From positions 1 through 64,000 of the forward strand of contig NZ_AJZD02000021.1 in the NCBI RefSeq assembly GCF_000272105.2: DNA of 64,000 nucleotides. The letters run 5' to 3'. The number at the start of each line of letters is the position of its first letter. The first letter of the stretch is position 1. Position numbers and translations under genes: made by a program. Source of the stretch: Vibrio splendidus 12E03. Its GTDB lineage: Bacteria; Pseudomonadota; Gammaproteobacteria; Enterobacterales; Vibrionaceae. The notes below the pieces were generated by a model. It searched no databases and was not told where the DNA came from. It saw only the letters and a program-made list of their open reading frames with translations. Of this stretch, positions 36,888 to 46,845 are shown piece after piece.

Positions 36888-37664
36888 TTATTTTTGCGCG
36901 AAGCTGATCAGTTCACTGCAGAAGGCATTTGCTTCGGTCATAAATGGCGCATGCGAGGACTGAGTAAAGATGTATTGTTCGGTATGAGGCAGTGCAGCAC
37001 CCAAATCCTTGGCGACTTTTATTGGCACTAAACCATCCAGTCGACCATACAAGCGCAGCATTGGCACTGAAATCTCAGGCAGTTGTTCACGCAGATCGAC
37101 ATCCGACAGCATCTTTAATCCTGCCAATAATGATTCAGAGTTCGGCAACGGACGAGACAGCACCGCTTGCTTGAGCTGTTTTACATCTTGTCTTGCTGAA
37201 GGGCTACCCATGGCTTGCAATGCCATAAAGCGTTCGATGGTGGTTTGGAAGTCTTCCACCAGCTGTTCGGTGAATGCGCTTAATACGTTTGGCTGAATAC
37301 CTCGCCATAATACGGGCTCTTTAGCAGCAGCGAATTTAGGAGAACTGGCGACAGTCACCAGCTTGCTCACGTAATCTGAGTGATGGAGAGCCATGTGCGT
37401 TGCGACCAAACCTCCAAGTGACCAACCTACCCAAATCGCTTGCTTTGGTGCTTCGGCCAAAAGCTGCTGAGCTATCTCTTCAAGATCTTGAGCGTGGCAG
37501 TGCGCGCTGTGTCCATACCCTGGTAAATCGACAACATGCACTCGAAAATCAGCTTGTAATGCATTAACGGTTTGTTGCCATACCGCACCGTTCATTCCCC
37601 AACCGTGAACCAGTACTAAATCAGGCCCTTGCCCAGAAACATGCCAATATAACGCGTCACTCAT
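36888..37664 (-). CDS. bioH: Pimeloyl-ACP methyl ester carboxylesterase
   Basis: 258 residues from MSDALYWHVSGQGPDLVLVH; the frame extends two codons to a TTG. Alpha/beta hydrolase: the oxyanion region VHGWGMNGAVW, the nucleophile elbow GWSLGG (Ser near residue 80), the acid in YGRLDGLVP and the His in QSSHAPF. BioH hydrolyses pimeloyl-ACP methyl ester to end the BioC-BioH route to the biotin precursor. It is divergent from gntX/nfuA, as in E. coli. Confidence 0.93.
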   Translation of the reverse strand: MSDALYWHVSGQGPDLVLVHGWGMNGAVWQQTVNALQADFRVHVVDLPGYGHSAHCHAQDLEEIAQQLLAEAPKQAIWVGWSLGGLVATHMALHHSDYVSKLVTVASSPKFAAAKEPVLWRGIQPNVLSAFTEQLVEDFQTTIERFMALQAMGSPSARQDVKQLKQAVLSRPLPNSESLLAGLKMLSDVDLREQLPEISVPMLRLYGRLDGLVPIKVAKDLGAALPHTEQYIFTQSSHAPFMTEANAFCSELISFAQK

Positions 37665-37757
37665 TCTCAATATTCCCTACTTTTTCCATCAGCGATAATC
37701 CGCACTTTTCAGTATGGTTAGCAAAAGGAACACCATAACCCAAAAGCATCGCGAGCT

Positions 37758-38471
37758 ATGTTATCCGATTGGCTACAAAAACACACACCACGTCTGGTCA
37801 CACCTCAATGCCACCTGTGCAAACTTGATAAACTGCCCAGTGATGCTCACCCTCGATGGTGCAATTCTTGTCTCAAACTCTTTGAGCCAGTGCCACGCTG
37901 TCAGCGATGTGGCTTAAAAACAGTAATCACTGTCGATCAGTGTGGTGAGTGTTTATCTCAACCTCCACCGTGGCATCGCCTCTATTGTGTCGGCGACTAC
38001 ACCTTTCCTACAGCAGGTTACATTCAGCAAATGAAGTACGCTGATAAGTTTTGGTTTGCACGTGATTTATCTAAGCTATTAGCATCACGTATCGAACATT
38101 CTGCTCCCCTGATCACCAGCGTACCGCTGCATTGGCGCCGATACACTCATCGTGGCTTTAACCAAAGTCAGCTGCTAGCCGACTACACGGCTCAAGAGCT
38201 TGGAGTTGAAAGTGATGTGCTCTTTCGTCGAATTCGCTCAACTGCTTCCCAGCAGGGGCTGACTAAATCCGCACGATTACACAATCTAAAGAACGCTTTT
38301 GCGCTGCGAAAACAAGACGTTCAAGGAACTATCCCCTCTCACGTCGCGATAATTGATGATGTTGTAACCACCGGCAGTACTGTGTATCAATTATGCCAAT
38401 TACTACTTGAAGTGGGCGTTAAAAGGATTGATATTTACTGCATCTGCCGCACTCCTGAGCCCTCTGGATAA
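37758..38471 (+). CDS. gntX: ComF/GntX family phosphoribosyltransferase-like protein
   Basis: 237 residues. An N-terminal cysteine cluster (CHLCKL, CNSC, CQRC, CGEC) can bind zinc; the C-terminal domain has the PRPP-loop [18 protein letters not shown] (about residues 196-213) and [19 protein letters not shown], the ComF signature. In naturally competent bacteria ComF helps bring single-stranded DNA into the cytoplasm, and vibrios become competent on chitin, so that role is possible. It lies between bioH and nfuA as in E. coli (gntX). Confidence 0.88.
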   Translation: MLSDWLQKHTPRLVTPQCHLCKLDKLPSDAHPRWCNSCLKLFEPVPRCQRCGLKTVITVDQCGECLSQPPPWHRLYCVGDYTFPTAGYIQQMKYADKFWFARDLSKLLASRIEHSAPLITSVPLHWRRYTHRGFNQSQLLADYTAQELGVESDVLFRRIRSTASQQGLTKSARLHNLKNAFALRKQDVQGTIPSHVAIIDDVVTTGSTVYQLCQLLLEVGVKRIDIYCICRTPEPSG

Positions 38472-38580
38472 AAGCTGTGAATCACTACTTGTACAGCAAT
38501 CCAACAAAAAAGGGCTGAATTACAAATCTGACAGGAGTAGAATGGCGCTAATAACCTACAAATCTACTCAGGTATTCGTC

Positions 38581-39165
38581 GTGTCAAATATTACTATTAC
38601 AGAAACAGCTCAAACTCACTTTGCCAATCTGCTGTCACAGCAGCCTGAAGGTACAAACATTCGTGTGTTCGTGGTAAACCCAGGCACACAAAACGCTGAG
38701 TGTGGTGTTTCTTACTGCCCAACAGATGCTATCGAAGCGTCTGATACAAAGCTTTCTTTCGAAGCATTCTCTGCATACGTAGATGAGCTAAGCCTACCAT
38801 TCCTAGACGAAGCTGAGATTGACTTCGTGACTGACAAAATGGGCTCTCAACTAACGCTTAAAGCACCAAACGCTAAAATGCGTAAAGTATCTGATGATGC
38901 ACCACTTGTAGAACGCGTTGAATACGCAATCCAAACACAGGTTAACCCACAGCTTGCTGGTCACGGTGGTCACGTTAGCTTGGTAGAAATCACTGAAGAC
39001 GGCGCTGCTATTGTTGCATTCGGTGGCGGTTGTAACGGTTGTTCTATGGTTGATGTAACGCTAAAAGAAGGCATCGAGAAAGAACTTCTTCAACAATTCG
39101 AAGGTGAACTGACTGCTGTTCGTGACGCAACTGAGCACGATCGTGGTGAGCACTCTTACTACTAA
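38581..39165 (+). CDS. nfuA: Fe-S biogenesis protein NfuA
   Basis: 194 residues from a GTG start ([17 protein letters not shown]); the frame extends much further upstream, but the protein family begins here and CAGG lies 9 bases before. An A-type-like N-terminal domain is followed by the Nfu domain with the cluster-binding CxxC in [15 protein letters not shown] (about residues 148-162). NfuA carries [4Fe-4S] clusters to target enzymes, notably under oxidative stress or iron limitation. It ends [10 protein letters not shown] like E. coli NfuA. Its position behind gntX is conserved; a terminator follows. Confidence 0.95.
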   Translation: MSNITITETAQTHFANLLSQQPEGTNIRVFVVNPGTQNAECGVSYCPTDAIEASDTKLSFEAFSAYVDELSLPFLDEAEIDFVTDKMGSQLTLKAPNAKMRKVSDDAPLVERVEYAIQTQVNPQLAGHGGHVSLVEITEDGAAIVAFGGGCNGCSMVDVTLKEGIEKELLQQFEGELTAVRDATEHDRGEHSYY

Positions 39166-39193
39166 TTACTCAGTTAGTATGAATCACTGATTA

Positions 39194-39227
39194 AAAAGGT
39201 TGATGCGCAAGCATCAACCTTTTTTGT
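39194..39227 (+). terminator. Terminator of nfuA
   Basis: AAGGTTGATGC and GCATCAACCTT arms followed by T6. The remainder of the 287-base gap to nudE contains no feature I can assign. Confidence 0.88.
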
Positions 39228-39452
39228 TTTGAGGCTAAGTTGATACGCCCCCTATGCTCTTGTATTCCTGAACGAAATAACCGGAATTCTCGGTTGGTTA
39301 CCATCTTGAGTAAGGTATTCAAGTGATCGCAATCGGTTCCTGCTCTAATAATTCTAGGATATGAAAACTCGGATCTAGGAACTCAACGTCATTTCCCCTA
39401 TATTAGAATGACTTTATAAGAAAGAATTCCAATGAGCTAAGGAGCGAGCGCA

Positions 39453-40004
39453 ATGACAAAAAGGACCAAGCCAGAGATTTTGGCTCAGCAAACTGTCGCT
39501 CAATCAAAACTATTCTCTATCGAGTCTCTCGATTTACGCTTTTCAAACGGCGAACAGCGCACTTACGAACGCATGAAGCCTAGCGGCCGCAACGCAGTAA
39601 TGATGGTTCCGATTACTGAACAAGGCGATATTCTGTTGGTGCGTGAATACGCAGCGGGCACAGAACGCTATGAGCTGGGCTTTCCTAAAGGGCTTATCGA
39701 CCCAGGTGAGCAGCCAAACGAAGCCGCCGTTCGCGAACTCAAAGAAGAGATAGGCTTCGGTGCCAACAAGCTAACTCCGCTGAAGGAAGTGATCCTTGCG
39801 CCCTCTTACTTCTCTAGCAAAATGACGCTGTTTATTGCAGAAGACCTCTACCCAGAAAAGCTAGAAGGTGATGAGCCAGAGCCTCTCGACATTGTGCGCT
39901 GGCCACTTGCTCAAGCCGAAGAACTGTTAACACATCTCGATTTCTGTGAGGCTCGCAGTATTACAGCCCTGCTTTTAAGCCTTCGTGTATTAAACAATAA
40001 CTAG
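39453..40004 (+). CDS. nudE: ADP compounds hydrolase NudE (Nudix)
   Basis: 183 residues. The Nudix box is complete: GLIDPGEQPNEAAVRELKEEIGF fits G-x5-E-x7-REUxEExGU, binding the metal that cleaves ADP-ribose, NADH and Ap3A. ERMKPSGRNAVMMVPIT and the box's context match NudE rather than other Nudix groups. GGAG lies upstream of the ATG. It is followed by cysQ with a 36-base gap, the nudE-cysQ pairing being common in vibrios; both deal with adenylated metabolites. Confidence 0.92.
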   Translation: MTKRTKPEILAQQTVAQSKLFSIESLDLRFSNGEQRTYERMKPSGRNAVMMVPITEQGDILLVREYAAGTERYELGFPKGLIDPGEQPNEAAVRELKEEIGFGANKLTPLKEVILAPSYFSSKMTLFIAEDLYPEKLEGDEPEPLDIVRWPLAQAEELLTHLDFCEARSITALLLSLRVLNNN

Positions 40005-40040
40005 AACATTCAGGCTCGCTCTAAGAGTAAGAGAACATTT

Positions 40041-40868
40041 ATGCCAATAACAAAAGATTTGTCTCACCTCCTACCCTCTGTCATTGAGATTGCTCGCTCT
40101 GCTGGTCAACTCATCTTAGAGATATACGAGAAAAAGGATTACGAAGAGTTCATTAAGAGTGATGACACTCCAGTAACCAGTGCCGATCTTGCAGCACATA
40201 AGCTGATATTAAAAAAACTCAGTGAATTGACGCCTGATATTCCCGTATTATCCGAAGAAGACGCCGACATCAGCCTAGAACAACGCTCTCAATGGGATCG
40301 CTACTGGTTAGTTGACCCACTGGACGGCACCCAGGAGTTCATCGCACGAAGTGGTGATTTCGCGACAATTATCGCCCTAATCGAGCATAACAAGCCAGTG
40401 ATGGGCGTGGTATACGCACCCGTTTCAGGTGTGAGCTATTACGCTTACAGTGGCAAAGGCGCTTGGAAGATCCCAGACCTTAATGACAGCGTGAAAATCA
40501 AAACGCATCGTCACGAGCTGCCAAACCAGTCAATCGCCATGGCGATCAGCCGTCGCCAGGACATCAATCGCATCACTAGCCGTATGAGCTCAGCATGGAA
40601 TTATGATTTGGTTCCTCTAGGCTCAGCAGCGCTTAAGGCATGTTTAGTCGCAGAAGGTGCTGTGGATTGTTATCTGCGCCTTGGACCAACCGGAGAGTGG
40701 GATACCGCCGCAACCCAGTGCATTGTTGAAGAAGCTGGCGGACGTATCTTAAGTACTCAACTAGAACCACTTTCGTACAATGAAAGAGAAACGCTTGAGA
40801 ATCCAAACTTCATTGTGCTCGGTGATGCCGACTTACCGTGGGTAGAAATTTTGCAAGGCAAAGACTAG
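40041..40868 (+). CDS. cysQ: 3'(2'),5'-bisphosphate nucleotidase CysQ
   Basis: 275 residues, inositol monophosphatase superfamily. The metal site WLVDPLDGTQEFI (DPxDGT, about residues 91-103) and SEEDAD supply the lithium-sensitive magnesium ligands, and GPTGEWDTAATQCIVEEAGG closes the active site. CysQ removes the 3' phosphate from PAP, the by-product of sulfate assimilation. Last gene of the nudE-cysQ pair, with a strong terminator shared with gspN. Confidence 0.94.
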   Translation: MPITKDLSHLLPSVIEIARSAGQLILEIYEKKDYEEFIKSDDTPVTSADLAAHKLILKKLSELTPDIPVLSEEDADISLEQRSQWDRYWLVDPLDGTQEFIARSGDFATIIALIEHNKPVMGVVYAPVSGVSYYAYSGKGAWKIPDLNDSVKIKTHRHELPNQSIAMAISRRQDINRITSRMSSAWNYDLVPLGSAALKACLVAEGAVDCYLRLGPTGEWDTAATQCIVEEAGGRILSTQLEPLSYNERETLENPNFIVLGDADLPWVEILQGKD

Positions 40869-40918
40869 GCGAGTTTGCTCCCTTTAACCGTCAGATATCC
40901 TCTAGATTCTCAGAACAA

Positions 40919-40955
40919 ACAAAACGGGCACCTCAGTGAGGTGCCCGTTTTTTAT
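40919..40955. terminator. Bidirectional terminator between cysQ and gspN
   Basis: ACGGGCACCTCA and TGAGGTGCCCGT arms around one base, flanked by A4 and T6. It ends both the cysQ transcript and the gsp operon. Confidence 0.9.
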
Positions 40956-40986
40956 ATCTCGTAATTTAGTGACCCTAGCTGTTTAG

Positions 40987-41766
40987 CTAAAAACGACCTT
41001 GATAAGTAAACTGGTACTTACCTTGGCTATCAGGGTTGCCCAACCACTTAAGCTGACTCTGCATTGCTGGCGGGAATTCCGCCCCCGGCTTAAACCATGC
41101 CGCCGACGTATAGCGTTGGTTGGGTGTTACGCTCGCTGAAAACTCACTGTCTACCTGATCGCTCTTCTGAGTGCCTTTCGCTGCAATTGTGCTGTCTTCA
41201 CAGGTTATGTCTGCAATCACAGGGCCAAGGTCTAGCGAGCCAACAGGAGAGTCGACTGCGGCACCAGACCAAGCCAGTGTACCTTCGCCAGATTGACACC
41301 AAGGCTGAGCGTGAACCGCATGCTTGATCGTCAGTTCAACTTGTCCACCAATAGAAACCGGTACTGGAATAGCTGGAGCGTATTTCATCACGTTCATAGC
41401 AGGCATTGAAGCTACTAAGTTCTCTGCGTACGCGCCGCTCATGCTGTACCCGACACGCCCTTTACCTGATAAGTTCATGTCACTGTTACGACCAAAACGA
41501 ACCGCCAGTTCTGCTTTGGCTTGAAATAGCTTAGAAAACTGGAAATCCCACTGCACTGAACCGTAATTGATGCTCTGCCACACGATGTTGTTAGCGCTGC
41601 CTTGCCAAACGGTGCCCTCCACGCCTTCGATACTCAAGCCGCGCACAGCAGGAGCCTGCTTGAGAGCAAAAGAAGCCGGCAAGTGCAGCAACAAGCTGAC
41701 CGAGAAAAAGACGATAAAGATGCTACTGAAGAGCAGGCCATACTTAAAAGATAAACCGCGTTTCAC
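40987..41766 (-). CDS. gspN: Type II secretion protein GspN
   Basis: 259 residues from a GTG at 41766, one base after the gspM stop and 5 bases behind GAGG; the frame extends 29 codons upstream inside gspM. One N-terminal hydrophobic segment (YGLLFSSIFIVFFSVSLLLHL) anchors a periplasmic domain with repeated beta-strand-like pattern (VRGLSIEGVEGTVWQGSANN). GspN is an accessory component found in some type II systems, including the Vibrio Eps system; its role is unclear. Last gene of the operon. Confidence 0.88.
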   Translation of the reverse strand: MKRGLSFKYGLLFSSIFIVFFSVSLLLHLPASFALKQAPAVRGLSIEGVEGTVWQGSANNIVWQSINYGSVQWDFQFSKLFQAKAELAVRFGRNSDMNLSGKGRVGYSMSGAYAENLVASMPAMNVMKYAPAIPVPVSIGGQVELTIKHAVHAQPWCQSGEGTLAWSGAAVDSPVGSLDLGPVIADITCEDSTIAAKGTQKSDQVDSEFSASVTPNQRYTSAAWFKPGAEFPPAMQSQLKWLGNPDSQGKYQFTYQGRF

Positions 41767-41767
41767 A

Positions 41768-42256
41768 TTAACCTCGTTTAAACTGTAGTCGGTTGACGTC
41801 AATAACCCCAGGGTTATCAGAGCGATCAATATCCATAAACTCGACCTCAACACCCTGTTTTTCTTTCAGATATGTTAGCCAGTCAACGAACTTATTAAAA
41901 GGCACTGGTTTTACCCACACTTGCAGCATCTCGCCCCGTGGTTGCACACGTATCAGCTCGATATTAAAGCGACGCATAGAAGCAGGCACAGATTGGTTCA
42001 GAGGTTGACTGGCACTAATGCCACCACTGCCTCGTAGTTCAACCACTTCATTGGCTTTATTGGTTACCCAAGCCAGTAGTTGCTTCTCGCTTTGAATACG
42101 GGTCTGCGCGAGTTCAGCTCGCTGACTGAGTGGCTGGATTAGCCCCCAATAAACGACACCGACCACCAACAGAATTGAGCAACCAATAACTAATCGTTGC
42201 TCTCTTTGACTTATTGAAGTCCACCACGCTTGGAGTGGCTCAATCATATTTCTCAT
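41768..42256 (-). CDS. gspM: Type II secretion protein GspM
   Basis: 162 residues from the ATG at 42256, with GGAG at 7-base spacing. A single transmembrane segment (LVIGCSILLVVGVVYWGLI, about residues 22-40) is followed by a short coiled coil and a ferredoxin-like periplasmic domain. GspM is part of the inner-membrane platform and partners GspL. It lies 20 bases behind gspL and touches gspN. Confidence 0.92.
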   Translation of the reverse strand: MRNMIEPLQAWWTSISQREQRLVIGCSILLVVGVVYWGLIQPLSQRAELAQTRIQSEKQLLAWVTNKANEVVELRGSGGISASQPLNQSVPASMRRFNIELIRVQPRGEMLQVWVKPVPFNKFVDWLTYLKEKQGVEVEFMDIDRSDNPGVIDVNRLQFKRG

Positions 42257-42276
42257 CACTGATCTCCTTACGCAGG

Positions 42277-43506
42277 TTATTGATGGGGTTTAAGAGTAAA
42301 GCTGCCAAATACGGCATCGCCATTACGGTTTAACGGACCTTGTTCGACGGTAAATTTCTCTTCGAGCTTCACTCTCGCGGTCTCAAAATGTTGGAAGTCA
42401 GAACTTTTCGCCTGTAGTCGAATCTCAGAACGATTACCATCGTAGCGAATGCTTTCGACTTCGATCGATTTCACTTGTCCTAACGTTTCTGGCAGCAATG
42501 CTAACCAACCAAGTAAGGAGTCACCATCGCCTGAGCCACCGTATTTCTTAGCTTCATCATTCATCTGACGCTTAAGGTAGCTTACTGTCGGAATACGTTG
42601 TTTACCTGGCAGCACAGCCCTAAAGATACGCTCACTCTCCATGCGGTAAGCTTGTGCTTGAGCTTCGAATTGCTGAACCTTCAACACTTGTTGAGTCACG
42701 ATCACAGCCACCAGCAAACAAGCAGCAATCGCGACTTTCTGCCATACGCGCCAATATTTACTGAATGAAGATTTGGTTTTAAAGGTGCCAGTCAGTAAAT
42801 TTACGCCGCTTGTGATCGCTTGCTGGCTCAGCAAAGACATCACTAATTCCGCAGGCTTTGCTTGCCAATTCGCACCGCTTTGCTGTTGAACGTCATCGCT
42901 CGGCATTGCGGTGTAGCTGAAGATAGTCGTCGCTTGCTCTTCGTCATCAGCAACAACCCAATCACTTTGCAAAAACATCGGTAACCATGCTTCGCTGATC
43001 GATACGGCTTGATAGTTACCCTGGCGTAATAGCCAATGCTGGTCGATCTGTAATGCACTGATGCCTTGCTCTTCAAAAGGCACAGCCAGTGTATCTGGCA
43101 ACACCTTACGGAAGATAATATTGGCTTCGCGAAACAGGTCTAACGCTTGCTTTAACCATTCACGATCGACACCACACACTGTCGCGTGCGTTGCGTCTTT
43201 ATCTAAAATAGTCAGGTGTAAGTCTTCGATATCTTGTGCGACTTCGTCTTCTAATAAAAACGGCAGCATAGAGTCGAACTGGCGAGCAGCACCTTTCGGG
43301 ATCTCAACACGCTTAATTAAGCATTCATTTCCCGGCAATAAAGCGATACAGCTGCGCTTTTCAGCGTAAGGCGTTAACTCATCAAGCTGCTCCCAGCTAG
43401 ACAGTTCGCCACTTGCTATCACTTCTTGTTGGCTTGTCGACCAAACTAACCACTGCACAGGGCTTTGTGGTTCGCTACTCAGTCGAACGGTCAGAAACTC
43501 GCTCAC
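42277..43506 (-). CDS. gspL: Type II secretion protein GspL
   Basis: 409 residues from a GTG at 43506 ([15 protein letters not shown]), matching the start of V. cholerae EpsL, with GGAGGA just upstream; the frame continues to a TTG at 43518. The actin-like cytoplasmic domain (about 1-240) binds GspE, a transmembrane helix follows ([18 protein letters not shown]), then a periplasmic ferredoxin-like domain. It links the ATPase to the membrane platform. It overlaps the end of gspK by 32 bases. Confidence 0.94.
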   Translation of the reverse strand: MSEFLTVRLSSEPQSPVQWLVWSTSQQEVIASGELSSWEQLDELTPYAEKRSCIALLPGNECLIKRVEIPKGAARQFDSMLPFLLEDEVAQDIEDLHLTILDKDATHATVCGVDREWLKQALDLFREANIIFRKVLPDTLAVPFEEQGISALQIDQHWLLRQGNYQAVSISEAWLPMFLQSDWVVADDEEQATTIFSYTAMPSDDVQQQSGANWQAKPAELVMSLLSQQAITSGVNLLTGTFKTKSSFSKYWRVWQKVAIAACLLVAVIVTQQVLKVQQFEAQAQAYRMESERIFRAVLPGKQRIPTVSYLKRQMNDEAKKYGGSGDGDSLLGWLALLPETLGQVKSIEVESIRYDGNRSEIRLQAKSSDFQHFETARVKLEEKFTVEQGPLNRNGDAVFGSFTLKPHQ

Positions 43507-44524
43507 TGATTCCTCCAAAACGACGGCGTACTACCGTCACTGTTTCTCGATTACTACTATAGAAAAGCGTCCGTATACGTACACGTGACTGCTCAACTAA
43601 TACCTCTGCATCAAGCTCAAAATAGGCGCTATCTACAGTTAAATATGCTTTCGCTTTCTTGCTGACTTCGGCACTCACACCCACAATGGCCGGTTCAGCC
43701 ATAAACGCATCCACCGTATCCCAGCCATCGAATGGGCGTTTGTCTATCAGCTGTTTGGCATCCGATTCACTTAAGCCGGGGGCAAACATCGCTTCCAATA
43801 ACGGTGCCTGCTTTTCCGTAAGTGTATTCACGTTCAAGCGAAAATCGTCACTCGGCAGAGTACAAACAAAGGGGCGAACCTTATTCATCACCTCACCGGT
43901 AACTTGATAAACAGCTCGTAGTTCGGACTCATCGGCCATTAAGCCATTCGCCGCCAAATAAGGTGGCTTCATCGCCTCATAAGTACTGTCTTCTACACCT
44001 GCTGAAGAGGTGGTTCGGGTATCGCTATCAACAAATTCCCAGCTTGAATGCGCTATAACCTCGGCCTGATAAGGCTCAACATCTTGGTTTTCCAACAAGG
44101 TTTGCCAAACCGTAATTAAATAAGGTGTTTGGTTACTTGAAGTCGCCGTCACACCAGCCAACGCATTGAGATTAAAACATGCCTGAGCATCAACAATACG
44201 GCCTTTAACTTGACCATAATCCAATGGGTATACCTGTTCTTCTAACGCCCATGGTTGGCTCAAATTGACGGTATCACTGTCTTTGTAGCTTTGCCTAATG
44301 CCGTCTTGCACCAGTGCTTCGACACCAATGCTGTACCAGTAAGCCTGTTGGTAATTCAGTTGATTGCCAACGCGCTTAAATTGAGTAAACAGGCGTTCCG
44401 ACATACTGCCAGCTATGGTTGCCATGATCGCCAATAGCATCAGAATAATGATCAGCGCGACACCACGCTGCTTGCGCCCCATGGCAGACCTTGTCCGTGC
44501 AAGCTTGTTAGTTCGATGAGTCAT
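43475..44524 (-). CDS. gspK: Type II secretion minor pseudopilin GspK
   Basis: 349 residues from the ATG at 44524, 4 bases behind GAGGGG. A prepilin leader (RKQRG) precedes [20 protein letters not shown]; as in other GspK proteins, position +5 is not the usual Glu (VALII). The large C-terminal alpha domain contains [21 protein letters not shown]. GspK caps the pseudopilus with GspI and GspJ. It overlaps gspJ by 17 bases and gspL by 32. Confidence 0.92.
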   Translation of the reverse strand: MTHRTNKLARTRSAMGRKQRGVALIIILMLLAIMATIAGSMSERLFTQFKRVGNQLNYQQAYWYSIGVEALVQDGIRQSYKDSDTVNLSQPWALEEQVYPLDYGQVKGRIVDAQACFNLNALAGVTATSSNQTPYLITVWQTLLENQDVEPYQAEVIAHSSWEFVDSDTRTTSSAGVEDSTYEAMKPPYLAANGLMADESELRAVYQVTGEVMNKVRPFVCTLPSDDFRLNVNTLTEKQAPLLEAMFAPGLSESDAKQLIDKRPFDGWDTVDAFMAEPAIVGVSAEVSKKAKAYLTVDSAYFELDAEVLVEQSRVRIRTLFYSSNRETVTVVRRRFGGISERVSDRSTE

Positions 44525-45257
44525 TATTCCCCTCATTACTACTTGAAGAGTCACTGTTTGAAGAATCATCGGCCTGATCTAGCGTGCCACCTGGGGTGAG
44601 ATAAATACGCTCTATCTCTCCATAATCTTTCAAGGTTAGCTTTAACCTTACCGCTTTCGGTAGCGATTTGTCGGTTTGCCACTCTTTCCCCCAGCGGTTT
44701 CCGTCATAAAACTCGAATTCCAAGCTTTCAACATCATCAAGCAAAGGCGTAATCACACCTTCTTGACCTGCAGGGGTATCGGGGTAACGCCACCACACAC
44801 GCTCAAGTGTTTCTTCTTTAATGCGGTAACCCACTTTGGTGACTTCTCCGCGAGGAAACTGCTGCTGTGGGTTATGCCAGCCAAGGCGAGTAAACATGAT
44901 GCCAACGCTGTCGGAATCCAGTAAATACTCTTTAATTAAGATCAGCTTAGATGATGCTTCTTCACCGTTGGTACGAAATTGTCGTACCGCCATCTGGCGA
45001 AAATCATTATCTAAAATGACTAAGCTACGTTGCAGTTGATTTAAACGAGCACTGCGCTCGATTGAAAGCTCGTTGCTGCGCTGAACCTGATTGACTACCT
45101 GATAAGCCGCCATGCTTAACGTGGCAAAGATAGCGATCGAGACCAAAACCTCAATTAAGGTAAAGCCTCTCCCTTTCGAAGATAGACCTTGTTTTCGAGG
45201 CACACGCTTATTGGCGGACATGCTCTTAGTTGACCACATGCTTTTAATTGACCACAT
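44508..45257 (-). CDS. gspJ: Type II secretion minor pseudopilin GspJ
   Basis: About 249 residues from the ATG at 45257. The prepilin site is in [20 protein letters not shown], with Phe+1 and Glu+5. The start is ambiguous because an 18-base unit encoding MWS(I/T)KS is tandemly duplicated at 45222-45257, giving in-frame ATGs at 45257, 45239 and 45221. The C-terminal 25 residues are a low-complexity run of Ser, Asn, Asp and Glu. GspJ is a tip pseudopilin with GspI and GspK. It overlaps the 3' end of gspI. Confidence 0.9.
   Translation of the reverse strand: MWSIKSMWSTKSMSANKRVPRKQGLSSKGRGFTLIEVLVSIAIFATLSMAAYQVVNQVQRSNELSIERSARLNQLQRSLVILDNDFRQMAVRQFRTNGEEASSKLILIKEYLLDSDSVGIMFTRLGWHNPQQQFPRGEVTKVGYRIKEETLERVWWRYPDTPAGQEGVITPLLDDVESLEFEFYDGNRWGKEWQTDKSLPKAVRLKLTLKDYGEIERIYLTPGGTLDQADDSSNSDSSSSNEGNNDSSN
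45222..45257. repeat. 18-base tandem duplication at the start of gspJ
   Basis: Two adjacent 18-base units identical at 16 positions. On the minus strand each reads ATGTGGTCAA-TAA-AGC and encodes MWSxKS. The upstream unit contains the gspI stop codon, so the repeat spans the gspI/gspJ junction. Confidence 0.85.
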
Positions 45258-45639
45258 AGCTGCGCACCGTGACCACTGGAGAAGCTTGTTTACTGGTTGC
45301 CACACTCACATCAAACGCCTTTAATAAATCATCGCTAGTATCGATTGGCGTGACCTTCCAAAACCACTCTCTCTCGGCCAACTCTTGTGTGCCCTGCGCT
45401 TTTTTTAGCTTCTCAGGATGCAGCATCACCAAAGCCATTTGATTATCAACGACCATAGCCGCGAAGGTTTTTTCTTCTAGATAACTGAGGGTATTGATGT
45501 GCTGAGTAACAGCACGAATCACACTGATCGCCGCAGTCGCAAAGATAGCGAGCGCAACCAATACCTCAAGCAGCGTCATTCCTCGAGAACCAAGGGGCAT
45601 AACACGAGAACGATAAGGAGAACGGTTATTCCTCTTCAT
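45244..45639 (-). CDS. gspI: Type II secretion minor pseudopilin GspI
   Basis: 131 residues. The prepilin peptidase site is in GSRGMTLLEVLVALAIFATA, with Met+1 and Glu+5. The small globular domain contains LSYLEEKTFAAMVVDNQMAL and EREWFWKV, typical of GspI. It nucleates the pseudopilus tip complex. It overlaps gspH by 14 bases and gspJ by 14 bases, which indicates tight translational coupling. Confidence 0.92.
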   Translation of the reverse strand: MKRNNRSPYRSRVMPLGSRGMTLLEVLVALAIFATAAISVIRAVTQHINTLSYLEEKTFAAMVVDNQMALVMLHPEKLKKAQGTQELAEREWFWKVTPIDTSDDLLKAFDVSVATSKQASPVVTVRSYVVN

Positions 45640-46219
45640 CTTCTTCTCCCGGTTCTAGCAGTCGAATCACACCATTGTCCAATACTCGAATACGCCAACC
45701 ATCTTGTATGGTGTCTCCGGTATTTGGATAAAACGACAATACAAATGGCGTCATTTCAGCACTCGACAAGATATAGATCTGTGGTGGTTTCGGCTTCTTT
45801 TCCTCTTCAAGATCAGCAAACATATCTTCATCAAACAAGCTTCCTGGGTTGAACAACCGATCATCGTCTTCCCATGCGCCACCACCTAGGGTCAGTGACA
45901 ATGCGAGTTCTTCCGGTAGTTCAGTTAAAGAGGGGATTTTTTCAAAATCAACTTCTTGCCAGCCTTCAGACTTAAGCGCCATCAGTACATAGGTCGATTT
46001 CTTTTCATCAACACGAACGCCAAAATCCAAACCACTCAAAATAGCCTCTTCGTTGAGTAATTGAACTCGCTGATAAAAGCTTTGAGCGTATTTTTTGGCG
46101 ACGTCTTTGCTATTGGTAGGTATGGTCGCGATCACCGCGACCGCCGTTACTGACAGTAATACCAACACCAAAAGAATCTCAATTAAGGTGAAACCTGGCT
46201 GTGTTTGCTTAGTTTTCAC
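45626..46219 (-). CDS. gspH: Type II secretion minor pseudopilin GspH
   Basis: 197 residues. Prepilin leader MKTKQTQPG followed by FTLIEILLVLVLLSVTAVAV with Glu+5. The globular domain holds an acidic insertion (GSLFDEDMFADLEEEKKPKP) and a Glu-rich tail (EPGEEDEEE). GspH joins the main GspG pseudopilus to the GspI/J/K tip. A 95-base gap separates it from gspG. Confidence 0.92.
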   Translation of the reverse strand: MKTKQTQPGFTLIEILLVLVLLSVTAVAVIATIPTNSKDVAKKYAQSFYQRVQLLNEEAILSGLDFGVRVDEKKSTYVLMALKSEGWQEVDFEKIPSLTELPEELALSLTLGGGAWEDDDRLFNPGSLFDEDMFADLEEEKKPKPPQIYILSSAEMTPFVLSFYPNTGDTIQDGWRIRVLDNGVIRLLEPGEEDEEE

Positions 46220-46314
46220 CTTTAGACTCCATCTGTTTACGTCCTACCATCAATAACGTATCAAGCTCAATAACTTATCAACCAACAGCAACGAATCAAA
46301 CAATAAGCTGAAGC

Positions 46315-46758
46315 TTATTGAAAATCCTGCATGTTCCAGTTGCCAATATCCGCAGCAATACCTTCACCACCTTCTTGACCATCAGCACCAAGAGTGAAAA
46401 TATCGATAGTGCCGTTATCACCAGGGCTTAGATATTGGTACTCGTTACCCCATGGGTCGTTTGGCAGACGCTTGATGTAGCCACCGTCGCGGTAGTTGCG
46501 AGGCTCTGGGCTGCTTGGCTTAGAAACCAATGCATCAAGACCTTGATCCGTTGTTGGGTAAACGCTGTTATCCAGTTTGTACATATCTAGCGCGTTCTCT
46601 AGCGCCACGATATCAGTGATGGCTTTTTGTTGATCAGCCTTCTCTTTGTTACCCAATAGGTTAGGTACAACAAAGCTCGCCAATACGCCAAGGATAACCA
46701 CAACAACCATCACTTCTAATAGGGTAAAGCCTGATTGTTTCTTCATTCTGTTTTTCAT
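46315..46758 (-). CDS. gspG: Type II secretion major pseudopilin GspG
   Basis: 147 residues from MKNRMKKQSG, with TTGGAG 7-8 bases before the ATG; the frame extends 21 codons upstream. Cleavage after Gly gives FTLLEVMVVVVILGVLASFV with Glu+5. The pilin domain has YKLDNSVYPTTDQGLDALV and the calcium-site loop DPWGNEYQYLSPGDNG. GspG is the main subunit of the pseudopilus that pushes substrate through the secretin. Probably the most abundant product of the operon. Confidence 0.95.
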   Translation of the reverse strand: MKNRMKKQSGFTLLEVMVVVVILGVLASFVVPNLLGNKEKADQQKAITDIVALENALDMYKLDNSVYPTTDQGLDALVSKPSSPEPRNYRDGGYIKRLPNDPWGNEYQYLSPGDNGTIDIFTLGADGQEGGEGIAADIGNWNMQDFQ

Positions 46759-46845
46759 TATTTTCTCCAAATTACAGACAGCGAGTTGAAGGTAATAATG
46801 TCCTTCTTCTCGATAATCCAAAACTAACGTCTTATAAGCGGTAGG

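Noticed and set aside
37714..37917. 67-codon frame before gntX
   Set aside because: Overlaps the start of gntX in another frame and has no homology; shadow.
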